Origin: Nymphaea colorata | Taxonomy: Eukaryota; Streptophyta; Magnoliopsida; Nymphaeales; Nymphaeaceae | Reading direction: 5' to 3' | DNA: 64,000 bases | NCBI RefSeq assembly: GCF_008831285.2 | Contig: NC_045141.1 | Span: 26,215,315 to 26,279,314, forward strand | Part shown: positions 45,740 through 57,370 of the stretch, piece after piece | Numbering within the stretch: the stretch's first letter is position 1 | How the letters are laid out: each line of letters begins with the position of its first letter | The notes under the pieces: model-generated | What the model was told of the DNA's origin: nothing | What the model saw: only the letters and a program-made list of their open reading frames with translations | The model's database searches: none | Made by a program: the position numbers and the translations under genes

Positions 45740-48700
45740 AAACTTGCACTGTCGTCGCCCTCTTGCCTCTCCTGTTGATTGCTATTATGTCTGTGCGTAT
45801 TGATGTGAACGGTTGATAAAAGGTGATGTGTGTATGTGTCTCTCCCTTGAGTTGGAAATTGAAAATCCACTCACGCATGCGGACCTGTGAAATGCATTCA
45901 GTTCTTCGTTCTGTAGTTTCTGGTAATTTATTTTCCTGTTGCTTTTCTTTTCAATTTCCACCCAGAATGAATCAACAGACTTTGCAATTGTTGGGTGGTT
46001 TATGTATTTGCTTGTTGGTCGACGGAGATTAAGGATGGAAGATTGTTGGATCAGAGGCAATGCACCATCATTGTTGCGGTTCGTCCTGTTTGTTTATCTT
46101 CTCCCTCCGGTACTTTTGCTGTATCTTTTTCGTCTTGTGGGCAATGAAAAGAACACTGATCGGTTACTAATTGTTGTTCTGTAATGTGTATGCTAACTTG
46201 AAATTTTTATACCAGTTTCCCTATTCTGAATTCATTATAGAGAAATTCGTGATGACGCGAGACTCTGGTAGTAGATTAGGCGTAATAAGCGACGATTTCG
46301 CGCGGTACGGGGGGCACTTGAGTCAGCCTTAGGTTTTAATGAATACTGCTTGACTTCTGCTGAAATGGTTTGTAAAATTTTTAGAGTTGGTCTAGTTTCT
46401 GTTAAAAAAATCAGGTATCGGTGCAATCTAATTGCACATATTTTGTGCAATCACATCTCAGAAACTAAGCTATTACGTCCTCATTCTAATTTCATCCGTA
46501 TGTAATCGTGTGATCTTAAACAAGTTCCTTGGGATGCTTAGAAAAGATCTTATAACTATTCTGAGAAATTTTACACCATAGAGTTTTCAATGGTGGAAGA
46601 AAATTAATACACCCTAAATAGATCATAGGCGAGTTTCATTCATTTTTAACTGTTGGTATCAATCGATTCAACATGGTCCTAAATTTTAACTGGTGGGATT
46701 GGCCACCTTGAAGTGGTCTTCCTCAGCAGAAAAGGAGCTCCCCCTTTGAAAGGTTCTCACAAAAGCACGTCAGTTCTTTGTCCATTTTCTCATCCTTCTC
46801 TTTGTTCTCCTGGAGGTGCTTTGTCCAGAAGTCGACTTGATAGTTCTTCCATTGATTTCTGAAGCTATACCATTTCTTGCGTTTCTGGTGTATATTTTAT
46901 TTTCCCTTCTCATGTTTGTGCTTGGACGAGAATCGTTTTTTCATACGTTTCATGTGTTCACTCTTTGTTTGGAGCTGTACCGCTAGGATGAGAAGGGCAG
47001 GATTTCTTTGAGAATATACAGGGCCCGGTTTGGAAGATATCTGTGGCAACTAAAGGAAGTTTATATTTTGAGATTCAAGAAAAATACAGTTAGCTTCCAT
47101 TTCCTGGATTGGCGGCTACCAGTTACTAGGAAATCATAGCTAGCTGATTTGCTTCACTTGGAGATACAAAATAAAGAGCGCTTCAACGCCTTTCCGCTTC
47201 CAAAATCGCCTTCTTTGAATCCCCCTTCCAACCACAGTATATGTCATTGCAGTTATTTATCAAAATATTCAACTGTCGACTTGTTGCTCCATATCTTTTG
47301 GCTCGATATATGCCTTGGATGTTAACTGACATAATTCCAACAGCCATAGAGGCTTTGATTATTGGGTAGATCACTGGCGCGGCGCTCCCCCCTAACTTTT
47401 TTTTGATAAACAGCACTGTGTTTGGCACATTTACATGCATGGATTCGAGATCAGGGAAAAGCAGTTCGAACGTTTCTATCGCCATGATCAGTCCCTAAGT
47501 CGAAGCCTAATTTGAATGAAGTTGGTACAAAGTCTGTGGAAACACATGTATGCAACTAGTCTTTCTGGAATTAGAGATACAGTACCATTGTCTATACGAA
47601 TGTGAATGGCCGCGTGATTTGGTGTTACATTTCTTACTCAACTCAGTACATTTACTGAAGTTACTCGAAGATATGGGGTTCTTTTCAACATACAGTAATG
47701 TGGTTTCATCAAATTAGGGATTAGCTGCGTGGACGCATTAAGAAAGGAAAGGTGCGTTAAACCCTAAGGGGCTTTGGATGTCACCCTCGTATAACAAAAC
47801 ACCCAATTTTATGAAAACTTGGTTTTACGAAGGCCAAGTTTTTTTTTAATGGGATTTAGAATCTTTGTTTGTTTGTTTGAGTGAGACACGAAAGCTTTGT
47901 TTTTGAAGAACTTGAGGAGGGCCAGGCTTTTCATCCTTTTTATAAAAACAATGGGATTTCCTCAAACTTAGCACTCAATGACTCCAAGAACCTGGTTTGG
48001 AGGCAATAGGTTTTTACCTAAAAAAAAAACCTGGTTTTGGGGTGTCATCCAAATGCCCCCTTAAACTTAGACACTTTCAAATTTAGTAAAGGTAATAATG
48101 CTTGTAGAGATAGCAACACTTGGTGTCGTGTAGTTACTTCTGGATAAATTTCATCGGCTTGTTCATGCTTTTCCCATTGTCTCTCAAAGAACCAAAGTAA
48201 CTCTACTCCTTTTAGAATATTACTTTCAAAATTAGCAGTTCTCTGTATATGTTCGTATTTGTCATCATGTTTTTTCCACATATTTCCTTGTATCTTTTTA
48301 AAACACCCAAAATTTTTGGGAAATATCTTTTTTGATATTAATTACTTTTTCAAAGAAAAAAGACATTTGTAGGCATGGTGGCTAAAAACACATGCATGTG
48401 AATCTATCATATAGCTTGTGCTGAATCATGACTCAAAATGTCTTCTTCCAGTCACCGCAGATTAGGTCACATGATATTCACTAGAGCCCATATCCCAACT
48501 GAATCAGACACATCTCCAGCCCTATGCTGCCATACCATGCTGGGATGCCATAGTAATTGAGAACTCACCTGTCAGCTTTGAATCTGAAACTGCAATATAC
48601 AAAAAAGTGAATCCAAATTCAGGTACAGTTCCAATAAGGTACATCTGAGTCCGCATTCGAAATGCAGGGCATCATAAGTAATCAACTAACATAAGTTCAA

Positions 48701-49240
48701 ATTATTACTCAAAATTTGGTCCTGCTCTGATAAGAACCAGAACGGACATTTCGAAATTTACTTTAAAGACCTGAATATGAGAATTACAAGTCTAATTGAG
48801 GTCAATGTACACCCAACTGGAGGAACTCTTTGCTCAACTGTTGTAAGTCTGAGCCCTGAAAGCTTTGGGCATTAATATGGGTGCTCCTGACACCGGATTC
48901 AGATTCGCACTGAGATTTGGATTCAATTACCTAAAACTGAATCTTAGTCCAGCTACTTAAAATCCGATACAAATATGGATATTTCATTGAGGACTTAGAT
49001 TGTGAATTGGATTCCCAAAGATCACTAAGTGGAGCCTGTTACTTTTAGCAAACTTGACTAATTCCACCAACGGACGCTCCCAGCATTGGGCAAATACTTG
49101 GGAAAGAAAAATAGATAGAGAGAAAATAAAAAAGAAGGAAAGAGAAAGGGGATACTAGGGCAGCTGCTGTTTTGTTCTATAAAGGCCCTTGTATCAGCAT
49201 CACTATCAGTGATACGATCAGAAGAGTAGAGGAAAAGAAG
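45740..49240. other. Intergenic region between DUF3511 and PLAT genes
   Basis: 45740 to about 46200 is likely the DUF3511 3' untranslated region. One open frame on the minus strand at 47183-47485 is listed separately. The rest holds A/T-rich sequence and fragments with a repeated GGATTC/GAATCC flavour at about 48600-49020 that look like an old dispersed repeat. No gene was recognised. Confidence 0.5.
47183..47485 (-). CDS. Hypothetical ORF, 100 aa, unrecognised
   Basis: Starts MAIETFELLFPDLESMHVNV and ends KKAILEAERR. It has a mixed, protein-like composition with a hydrophobic stretch APVIYPIIKASMAVGIMSV. No motif or family is recognised, no exon partners were found, and it sits alone in an intergenic region. 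It may be a chance frame, a gene fragment or a decayed repeat. Confidence 0.2.
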   Translation of the reverse strand: MAIETFELLFPDLESMHVNVPNTVLFIKKKLGGSAAPVIYPIIKASMAVGIMSVNIQGIYRAKRYGATSRQLNILINNCNDIYCGWKGDSKKAILEAERR

Positions 49241-50491
49241 ATGGCTCCCGTCAGCCACAACCTAGCTGCTGCTGCTCTCCCCTTGGTACCCTTCGCCTTC
49301 CTGCTGATCTTGAATGCCCCCTTCATCGCGCGTGCTGTAAGTTCAACTCTTTCTCTCTCATCCATTTCCATGCTGTTGGAATTTTCTGTTTTGCTGTTAT
49401 ACCTTTTCTTGAAGATTTTTGTGATATTTGGTGACTTGTCTATCGAGGCAGGATTTCATTAGTTAATTTTCATTTTGTGGGTTGTCTTTCTCTCTTCCTA
49501 AATATGTGATGCTTACCAAATTCATGACCCCCTTACGTTTAGCACTGCCTTGCACGGTGAACATGCAGACCTTGAGGGGCCTGACATGAGAACAGAGACA
49601 CTAAAGATCTCAAACCTATGGTTTTCAACAGAAATTATAGTTCACTTCCAATCTTTTACCTAAAAGATGCACCAGTTATATCTCCCCACTATGGACTAAT
49701 GGGTTTGAGAAAGAACAAATATCTTAAATTTGTACGTATGTTCTTTCTCTAATCAATGAGTCGATAGTGGGAAGATGTAACTCGTGCATCGTTAATGGAA
49801 TAGATTAGAAGTGATCTATAATTTCTTTTGATAAAAGATCCCCAGAGATGACATCCTTCAGGCTCCACAGATTCTTGGTCGGAGCATGATGACTAAAACC
49901 ATCACCATAAGATTCATAAGCAACAACATCATCACCATCATCGTAGGGAACCATAGTGCATCATTTCTTATCATCATCATATCCGATAACACCTCCGTGT
50001 CAGAGCAGGACGAGGGGTGCGTCTACACCGTCTATGTGCAGACGGGGTCCATACTTAAAGGTGGAACTGACTCCAAGATCTCCGTCACCATCTCCGACTC
50101 TTCCGGCGAGGAGCATGGGGTGCACGTAGCCAACCTGGAGACTTGGGGGCTCATGGAGGACGGCCACGATTATTTCGAGCGCGGCAACCTCGACGTGTTC
50201 AGCGGGATGGGGAGGTGCCTTGACCGTCCGATCTGCTACCTCAACCTGACATCCGACGGCCAAGGGCAGCACTCAGGCTGGTTCTGCGACTACCTGGAGG
50301 TGACCGCCACGGGCCCTCACATGGGCTGCAGCCAATCCGCCTTCTACGTCCGCCGATGGCTCGCCCTCGACGCCCCACCTTACCTCCTCTCATCCGTCAT
50401 CAATGGCTGCTACAGCACCACCTCCAGGCCTGGAAGGTCCATCTTCCATAGCCCTGGTGCCGATGACCGATCGTCATCTTCATCATCATGA
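49241..50491 (+). CDS. PLAT domain protein (PLAT1/ATS3-like), two exons, 192 aa
   Basis: Secreted or ER-associated lipid/membrane-associating PLAT (lipoxygenase homology) domain protein; Arabidopsis PLAT1 is linked to abiotic stress responses. Exon 1 is 49241-49336 (MAPVSHNLAAAALPLVPFAF, hydrophobic signal peptide, ending IARA before GTAAGT). Exon 2 is 50009-50491, taking the acceptor GTGTCAGAGCAG before GACGAG. Landmarks: CVYTVYVQTGSILKGGTDSK, ISVTISDSSGE, VANLETWGLM, YFERGNLDVFSG, CLDRPICYLNLTSDGQGQHS, GWFCDYLEVTATGPH, FYVRRWLALDAPPY. These match PLAT1 blocks YFERGNLDIFSG, LNLTSDGSGDHHGW and QWLATDTSPYEL. The protein ends in a Ser run (DDRSSSSSS). An alternative in-frame acceptor upstream cannot be excluded, because the frame is open back to 49886 through an ATC/ATCATC-rich stretch. 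Confidence 0.92.
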
Positions 50492-52507
50492 TCCTCGTGA
50501 ACCATGGTCATACGTCATTTCCATTTTCGTGATGCATTCGCCTCCTTGTTCTTATTTTCGAGCTCTAAACTCTTTCTCTAGAGTTTATATTGTGCGGGTG
50601 AATTTTTTTTTTCATGGTTCCTTACTTTTTCTTTCTTCCTGCAAAAGCAGGTAGTCGAAATCATATAAACAATAAATAACATGGGATCCTTCCTCACGAA
50701 CAATACCACAGATAACAACACTTCGCTAACCTCGTCGGCTTCTTTCTGTTCCTTCCTCCTCTCTCATTTGGGTTCCGGAGCCCTTGCGCCTATGTGAGAA
50801 ACAATAATGCAGACATATAACAGCAAACTTTGCTAAGGATCATTTCGACCCGAAAGAAGTTGTTAGTAGAAGGACAAATCGTCCTTTTTAACTCAGGTTG
50901 GCACGAGAATTGACAGGAACACAAGTGCTTAAAATGAGTGCTGAGGTAGGTAACAAACTAAACCATAAACAAATAATAAAAATTTTGTCAAGTTCTTTAA
51001 TCTAAGCAATTACGTTTTGTTCATTTGTACCCTGGACAAACATGACCAGACAAATTCTTCCTTCATGTCGACGTTGTCCTTGGACGGCAGTACTTCATCA
51101 AGCCCAAAGAACGTTGCACAGGAGGCCAGCAGAGCCTCTAATACTTACCCCATTTGAATGCATTACAGATGAAAGAACAGATCACAGGTTGCATACTCCA
51201 AAACGATAACTGCATAATGTGCATCGAGAGACTGAAAGAAATCCCTTCTCACAAAGAGAAAGTCCCTCTGCTGTACAGGTCTCATATTCGCCCGCGACAT
51301 ACTATACAGTGAACATAACCGATACCACAATTAAGCAATACAGAACATGTCAAATTATATTCTATAGTTAATTACCATGCAAAATGCTACTCTCATGGAT
51401 GACAAGAATGATTTACAACTTCAAGAAACAGGACAAAGTGAACAAAGAAAAGAAAAGAAAACCAACAGTTACGTCTGCATGAGGGGCGGCAGTATAGGTA
51501 GAACTGTTCTAGCATGATTTTCTATAAAACTTCAAAGGCAATGATCAACGTACGATTACTTCTTAGTCATGATCAGTTGGCTTTTCCAATATCAAAGTCA
51601 GTTGTATAGCCATAGTCAATCGTTGGGATCACTGAAGCCATGAACTTTAGAAACAAGAAAAGGTACCTGCAGAATTGGTGTTTGAGATTTGAAACCAGAA
51701 ATAAACATGATGAGAACATCAAGATAGAAACGCGCTTCTGACAATATTATACAAAGAAAAAATGTGCAAGTGCATGCATTCATATAACTGCCAATGTGCG
51801 CTGCCAATGATTATTCTTGTCAAGGATTAGTCACAGAACTAACAAATATTTGCAGTCAAGAAAATAGAGAACATCTATTCTACCTTCTTTCATGGCTTCA
51901 GGGAAAGGAGATAATGCAAGCTGTTGAGCTCATTCTATGCGTAAACAGAAACGATGGCAACTTTTCCTGGAAAAGTTTCAGAACAAATATCCATTACCTT
52001 CCAGAAAACGACCCATAAATGTTTGTCAACGAAACAAAGGTGATACCAAATGCAAAAGAGAAGCCACGGGCATGTAAATCAACTAAGTTCTGTTACTAAG
52101 AAAGGGAAAGAAGGTCACGATGCATGAGAACTCATAATACACAAACACACCAAATGACAAAAATAAGAGAGATGTGAGACAGTTCAAAGATATCCTTTTG
52201 TGAATTCTTAACATCAAACGTGAATCAAAAGGGAAATAAAGAAGACAAGCAAGCTTTAACAGCTGGAAAAGATTTAAGAGCACAGGATCGCTGAGTAAAA
52301 GAGGGATCAGGGCAATAGAACGAAGCTCTACGTTTGATTCTTCTTATACTGGGTTCTCTAGATACTGTAACAGCTGTTCGATGATCTCCAATAGAGACAA
52401 CTCAAATATGAAAAACAACTCCACATCATCCTAAAAGGCAAAAAGGACATCAAATATGTCTTCTCAAAAGGTATTTTCATCCCTCAAGTAATTTCCTTCA
52501 CTAGATT

Positions 52508-52973
52508 GTAGGTAGAGCCAGAAATTAAATTTTTCATGAGGAGGTTTGAATTAAAGTTTCTAATTTTTTACTATGACCAAAATATCATTTTTTAAAATTT
52601 TTATATAAGACAAGTCAAGTGAAATTTTTTTAAAAACTACATGTAATTTTTTTTACATGGGGCCAAGGCCCATAAGGGCCCTACCTTGGGGCCGCTTCTA
52701 GCCCTTGTTGAGTAGTAGGATGAAATACTCTTCATTAAGATGGAGACAAGGGGGTGGGGGCGGGGGTGAAGGCTGCAGGAAAATGGTTCCCCTTCACATT
52801 TGGGAAAATAAAATTTACTCATTAAATTTTTCAAAAATATGAATTTTGGGCCTGTAAAACTTTTGAAAAAAAGGTAATGGCCTCGTAAAAGAATTTTAAA
52901 AATCATATTCATTTTGTCGCATGACAATCTGGCACCCCTAAGGGCTAATTCCTATGTCCGCCCCTTCTCTTTC
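52508..52973. mobile_element. Pair of adjacent MITE-like repeats of the GGGGCGGAGCC type
   Basis: Left part: GTAGAGCCAGAAATTAAATT followed by TTTTCATGAGGAGG, running to GGGGCCGCTTCTAGCCC near 52705. Right part on the other strand: it opens AAGGGGCGGACATAGGAATT at about 52967 and runs down to about 52730. Both have A/T-rich interiors full of TTTTTAAAAATT. The AGGGGCGGAGCCA start resembles hAT-type MITE ends in plants; this is from memory and the ends are degenerate. Confidence 0.45.
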
Positions 52974-53984
52974 TACTAAACCTACAAATATTACAGTCCC
53001 TCTCTCTCCCCCTCACTCTTTATAATGTTATAATTAAGCAATCTTCGATTAGGCAATCGACAGTTGACACAAAGACATGCATCCTATGTATTTAACACTT
53101 GATCACCTTCAACATAAGATTCTTAGAGTCTAAGAACACATAATTTTACATGCAGTCGTCATTTATGATCGATAAATCTTGATATGAGATCCCTCTATAG
53201 CTAATCCGGAGATATACGTTCATTGTCAAGATCATCTCTCCCTTCCTCTCCCTTGCTATAAAACTTTAATTAGATTAGTTCTTTCATCAATGCAAATCTG
53301 AAAAACTATGGACCTTAGCCCAGGTTTTAGATCTAAGTTGTTGAAATATTTGACTTGATCACAAACCTTGGGCCGTTGTCGAGCTCCTTATGCATCGAGG
53401 CAGACATGCTGCCATTAATGGAGATCCTCGAAATTTAATTATATACGAGCCCCTGAATGTTAAGTTTCGCTCTTCCAATTTCTCGCTTGAAGTTGCAGGC
53501 ATCTAACTGTTGTAGCAGGAAGTAGCCAGCTTATAAGCTATGCTGATCAAATCAGGAAGTATAAGAGCAGTGTTGCAGGTCTCACTGATCATGAGTTCAG
53601 ATATGTTTTGAAAATTACGGAACACGAAGGAACACCTTCTTTTAATTTTTTTAAATGACAGGACGTTTTTGGGATATACTAAAATACTTTCTCATTGAAC
53701 AATATTATTACAAAAATTAAATAGTAAAAAGTGGTAAAATAATAGCGCCATTCGTGTCCCTGTCTATCGATGTCTCTGCTGGTTGCACCGGACCACATAC
53801 GTGGCCATTTAGAGGCCATGGAGCTTTAACTTGTGCTACACTTTCAGGATACTTCTCCGTTCACATCTAAGTGCAACTGTACATTTCCGCTGCAATTAAC
53901 TATCCACATGCTCTTATCTGATTGTGCTACTTTTGTCACATTTGTTAACTGTTGTCATTGTGCTCGCCAGATTTCAACAGATTT

Positions 53985-54131
53985 TTAATTGGGCACCTCC
54001 TACAGTGGCACCCTTTGATTGTGATGTTGAATGAATCAACATTTCTACTGCTACTTCTTTAATTGGGCACCTCCTACAGTGGTACCCTTTGATTGTGATG
54101 TGAAAGAATCAATATTTCTACTGCTACTTCT
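53985..54131. repeat. Two-copy tandem duplication, unit 74 bases
   Basis: TTAATTGGGCACCTCCTACA starts at 53985 and again at 54059, with the following TTTGATTGTGATGT and TTTCTACTGCTACTTCTT shared. Differences are few (one C/T, one small indel near GATGTTGAATGAATC). Confidence 0.9.
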
Positions 54132-54400
54132 TGATGTCACTTTCAGCATTTAACCTTTAGTTTATGAATTATGGGAATGTAAAGCTCCTAAGCTTCATAT
54201 AATCTAAATACTTGAGAATGTGAATTCTGCCAGTACCTGGTTTGGCGGATCCCAATTTACTTGTAGCAGTTTCGGTTCTAACTCAAAGAGGCCATGAACC
54301 AAGACAACAAATCACTTAACAATCTTATTTATAAGTTCCCTAAGATTCTTCACCATCTTAGATACGAAACTAAAACATTCAATGTGCATGGGACTTGAGG

Positions 54401-54480
54401 TCTGAATGTTGAACTGGTTCTGAAACTAAACGTTATGAGATTTGAATGTTGAACTGGATTTGAAACTAAATGTTATGAGA
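54401..54480. repeat. Two-copy tandem duplication, unit 40 bases
   Basis: TCTGAATGTTGAACTGGTTC plus TGAAACTAAACGTTATGAGA at 54401 is followed at 54441 by the same 40 bases with four substitutions. It lies about 270 bases from the 74-base duplication. Confidence 0.9.
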
Positions 54481-55495
54481 TTTGGTAGATTCCAACCTGC
54501 TCATTAGCAACTTTGGTTTCAGTTAAAAAAATTATGAATAAGGACAAACAATCATTTAACAATTTTCTTTATAAGTCTTGCAAGATTTCTCAACAAAATT
54601 TTTTAATGGGGTGCTACAAATTCAGTAGCATTTGTCACAGCCAACAGTAAAGCATATTACGAGCTTGAAATCTTGCATCTTGTAATGAGAACTTTGAGTT
54701 GGTGGTGCGCGCCTTCAGTTCCAGCTGCATAATTCTAAGGTTGCCGGTTGATCCATGGATGAGATCGACCGGAAACACTATGTTCAGAGCAGTGATCAGA
54801 CGCTTCATCCAGAACACACAGTTCTGGAAGCTTAGAGAAGATGTCTCTTCACCTCTCTAAGAAGGTTGGTGATATTGGTGGTTGCTTGCATAATGCTGAC
54901 CAAACACTGAGGTAGCTTCTCCTGCCATTTTCGTGTACTCTCCTGCGTTGGTGGTACAGATTTGGCAGAAAGGAGATCAGATTACCAGCACTTCATGTTA
55001 ATTAAGTGCAAAAACATTGTTTCGGTGATTTATATGTACACTCGATACTAAAATTGTAAGAAATCTTTCAGATTAAAAAAAAAAGTTCAAACACCAAAAG
55101 AGGAAAATTCCTTAAAGAAAGTATGGATCATAATCTGTCCCTTTTTCTTCACAAAAAAGTGAAGATTCATTAGTCTAATATTTTCAATCCATACAGCTGT
55201 CGGAAAACATTGTCACGCAACATCATATCAAAGTCCTATACAGTGACCATTTGTAACTTCATCTCCTCAAATGACTGGTCCCGGATCCAACACGCTGCTG
55301 TCAACGACAGAGAGCCTAACAAGTGAAAAAAAAAGGAAACAATACAAAAAGGAAAGAACAATATCTAACAACTCATTATATGTGTATTTTCTTCCAACTC
55401 TAGAACCTTAATGTGTGATTATGGTTGCTGCTCACTCTAGTTGCAATTCTTATTCTGAAAAATTCTTAGTTGATATGTGCCAGGGCACCTAGCCA

Positions 55496-55517
55496 TTTCT
55501 CTCTCTCTCTCTCTCTC
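55496..55517. repeat. (CT)n microsatellite
   Basis: A CT dinucleotide run next to CATTT. Confidence 0.9.
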
Positions 55518-55629
55518 AAGATGTAAGCCAGAAACCCATTTTACAAATTGCCGCCAAAAGATTGGTAGCTAGGTCTGGTTGAGCAATGGCAGCTGGGCCG
55601 TCTCGGTCTTCTGCAGCCCGCGATTAGGC

Positions 55630-55750
55630 CTTGACATTGAACCAAGTAGTTCGTGTCTTGAACCGGTTTAGCTCGCATGTGTGACCGAGCAAATAGGACT
55701 GGGAATTGAACCAAGTAGCTCGCGCTTTGAATCGGTTTTGTTCGCATATT
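55630..55750. repeat. Diverged two-copy tandem duplication, period about 66 bases
   Basis: TTGAACCAAGTAGTTCGTGT with CTTGAACCGGTTTAGCTCGC is followed by TTGAACCAAGTAGCTCGCGC with TTTGAATCGGTTTTGTTCGC. On the minus strand it gives an imperfect peptide repeat (KPIQSASYLVQFPVLFARS, KPVQDTNYLVQCQGLI), but the 70-codon frame carries no known motif. Confidence 0.8.
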
Positions 55751-57268
55751 CATCGACTCGGTTCATCAAGTTAAGGAGGTGAACACTGAAGAGGGAAGTA
55801 AAACCAAGCATAGGAGTTAGATTCTCCCTTTTTGTTTTGGTGCCCTCAAGTGGTCCAGTAGAAGCCTTGAGAGTTCAGCTCTTGAGCTTGTCAAGGACCG
55901 CATAGATAGCATCTTTTGGGACCAAGTTGTCTCATCATTCTTTATGGTTATAGGTTTCAGAGAGCTGGATTTTCTACTTTCACATCCCTGCTAAAGGACA
56001 AGCATGAATAGAATATGTTTGCATGTACACCCATTTCCTAGCTAGCTTTGTTCTTTTCTGAGACTTTGTTAATTAAACAAGATGACTAACTTGGCCAGAG
56101 ACTGAGAATCTTAAACCAACGTGGTTCTATACTCCCTTTCTCTCATGTGGTTAAGTCAATATTGTAAATATGGGTTTTCAATTCAGAAAAAGAGGCGTAG
56201 CATAGTTTGTCAGGCTGGTGGGTTAGTGAAAGTTCGGTTGTCAGTTTGATTCTCATGAGCACGACTTCTCAAGACTACAAATGGTGGATGTGCAGCACTC
56301 TAGTTAACTTCTGTCTTATTTTCCATTCAAATTTCAAAGTAACCCTTGACCCTAAAAGCATAGCCAAGAGGGTCCAACTTTTAGAAAGATTCAATTATGA
56401 GAATAGAGTGCCGTATGGGCTGAACGGACCCATACGAGAAAAAGAAAATCTCACATGCATGTAAGGCTTTTGTGGTTGGTATTTTTAAACAATTACTGCA
56501 CATGTAATAATATACATATGATACGGCAATACAAGGCTTCAACGTTAAGACGGTTGGTTTACCCTGTAGCCTGCATGTTTTAGATTAGAATAGCATCTTA
56601 TTACATATAATAATAAAGTTGAATGCACTGTTACTGATGTTGATCTTGTAATACAAAAAAGAAACTCATTTTTTTAATTGAAAATGACCCCAAAGGCACG
56701 CTCTCTAATTAAAAAGAGAAAGGTTTACATGCATAACTTGTAGAAAACGCGAAAGGTACACCTGACCATACATTATTTGCAAACATCATTGTTGATTGAA
56801 AAACTTTGGACCAATTTACTTGCTATATAAGAGAAAAAAAATTATTATAAGATTTTTTTTGAAATACCAAAGCTGCCCCATCTAAAAAAGGAAACAAATG
56901 GTCTATTCTTCCCCCATAATTTTGGGCGCAAGGAAGTTAAGGATTCAAACCCTTTCTCCTTCTTTTTGTTCCATGGGTTCAAGACTATTTTAGGACCTGG
57001 GTGGCCCCATAATTCAACCGACAACTAAAATGTCATATAATTCAAAAGAATAGTGTCTACGAGAATCAAACTAACAACTGGACTCTCATTGACTCGTCAG
57101 CCCGACCAAACATACTACACCCCATGACACTTTCACCCTCTACTTAATATATAAGTTCAAAAAGACCAAATCTGACAGACCTTAAATCATATCAATGTGT
57201 TCATGCCCTGCACCCTAGTAGAGTACTACTACCTGATGTGGAAACATATCGATCACAAGATTCACAAT

Positions 57269-57271
<3 letters not shown>

Positions 57272-57307
<36 letters not shown>

Positions 57308-57370
57308 AATAATCAACTCTCCCTCTCTCTCTCTTTCTCTCACAGATAGAGTTAATAACCTCTCTCTCTT
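57272..57370. repeat. Compound (TA)n-(GA)n ... (CT)n repeat
   Basis: About 8 TA units pass directly into about 12 GA units (57281-57305). After about 12 bases comes a CT-rich run (57317-57376) broken by TTT and an ACAGATAGAGTTAATAACC spacer. The GA and CT halves are complementary and could fold on each other. Confidence 0.85.

Noticed and set aside
54635-54817. 60-codon minus-strand frame (LDARFQARNML-like) with coding-like composition
   Set aside because: No family recognised, no splice-linked partner, and it lies among tandem duplications in gene-poor DNA.
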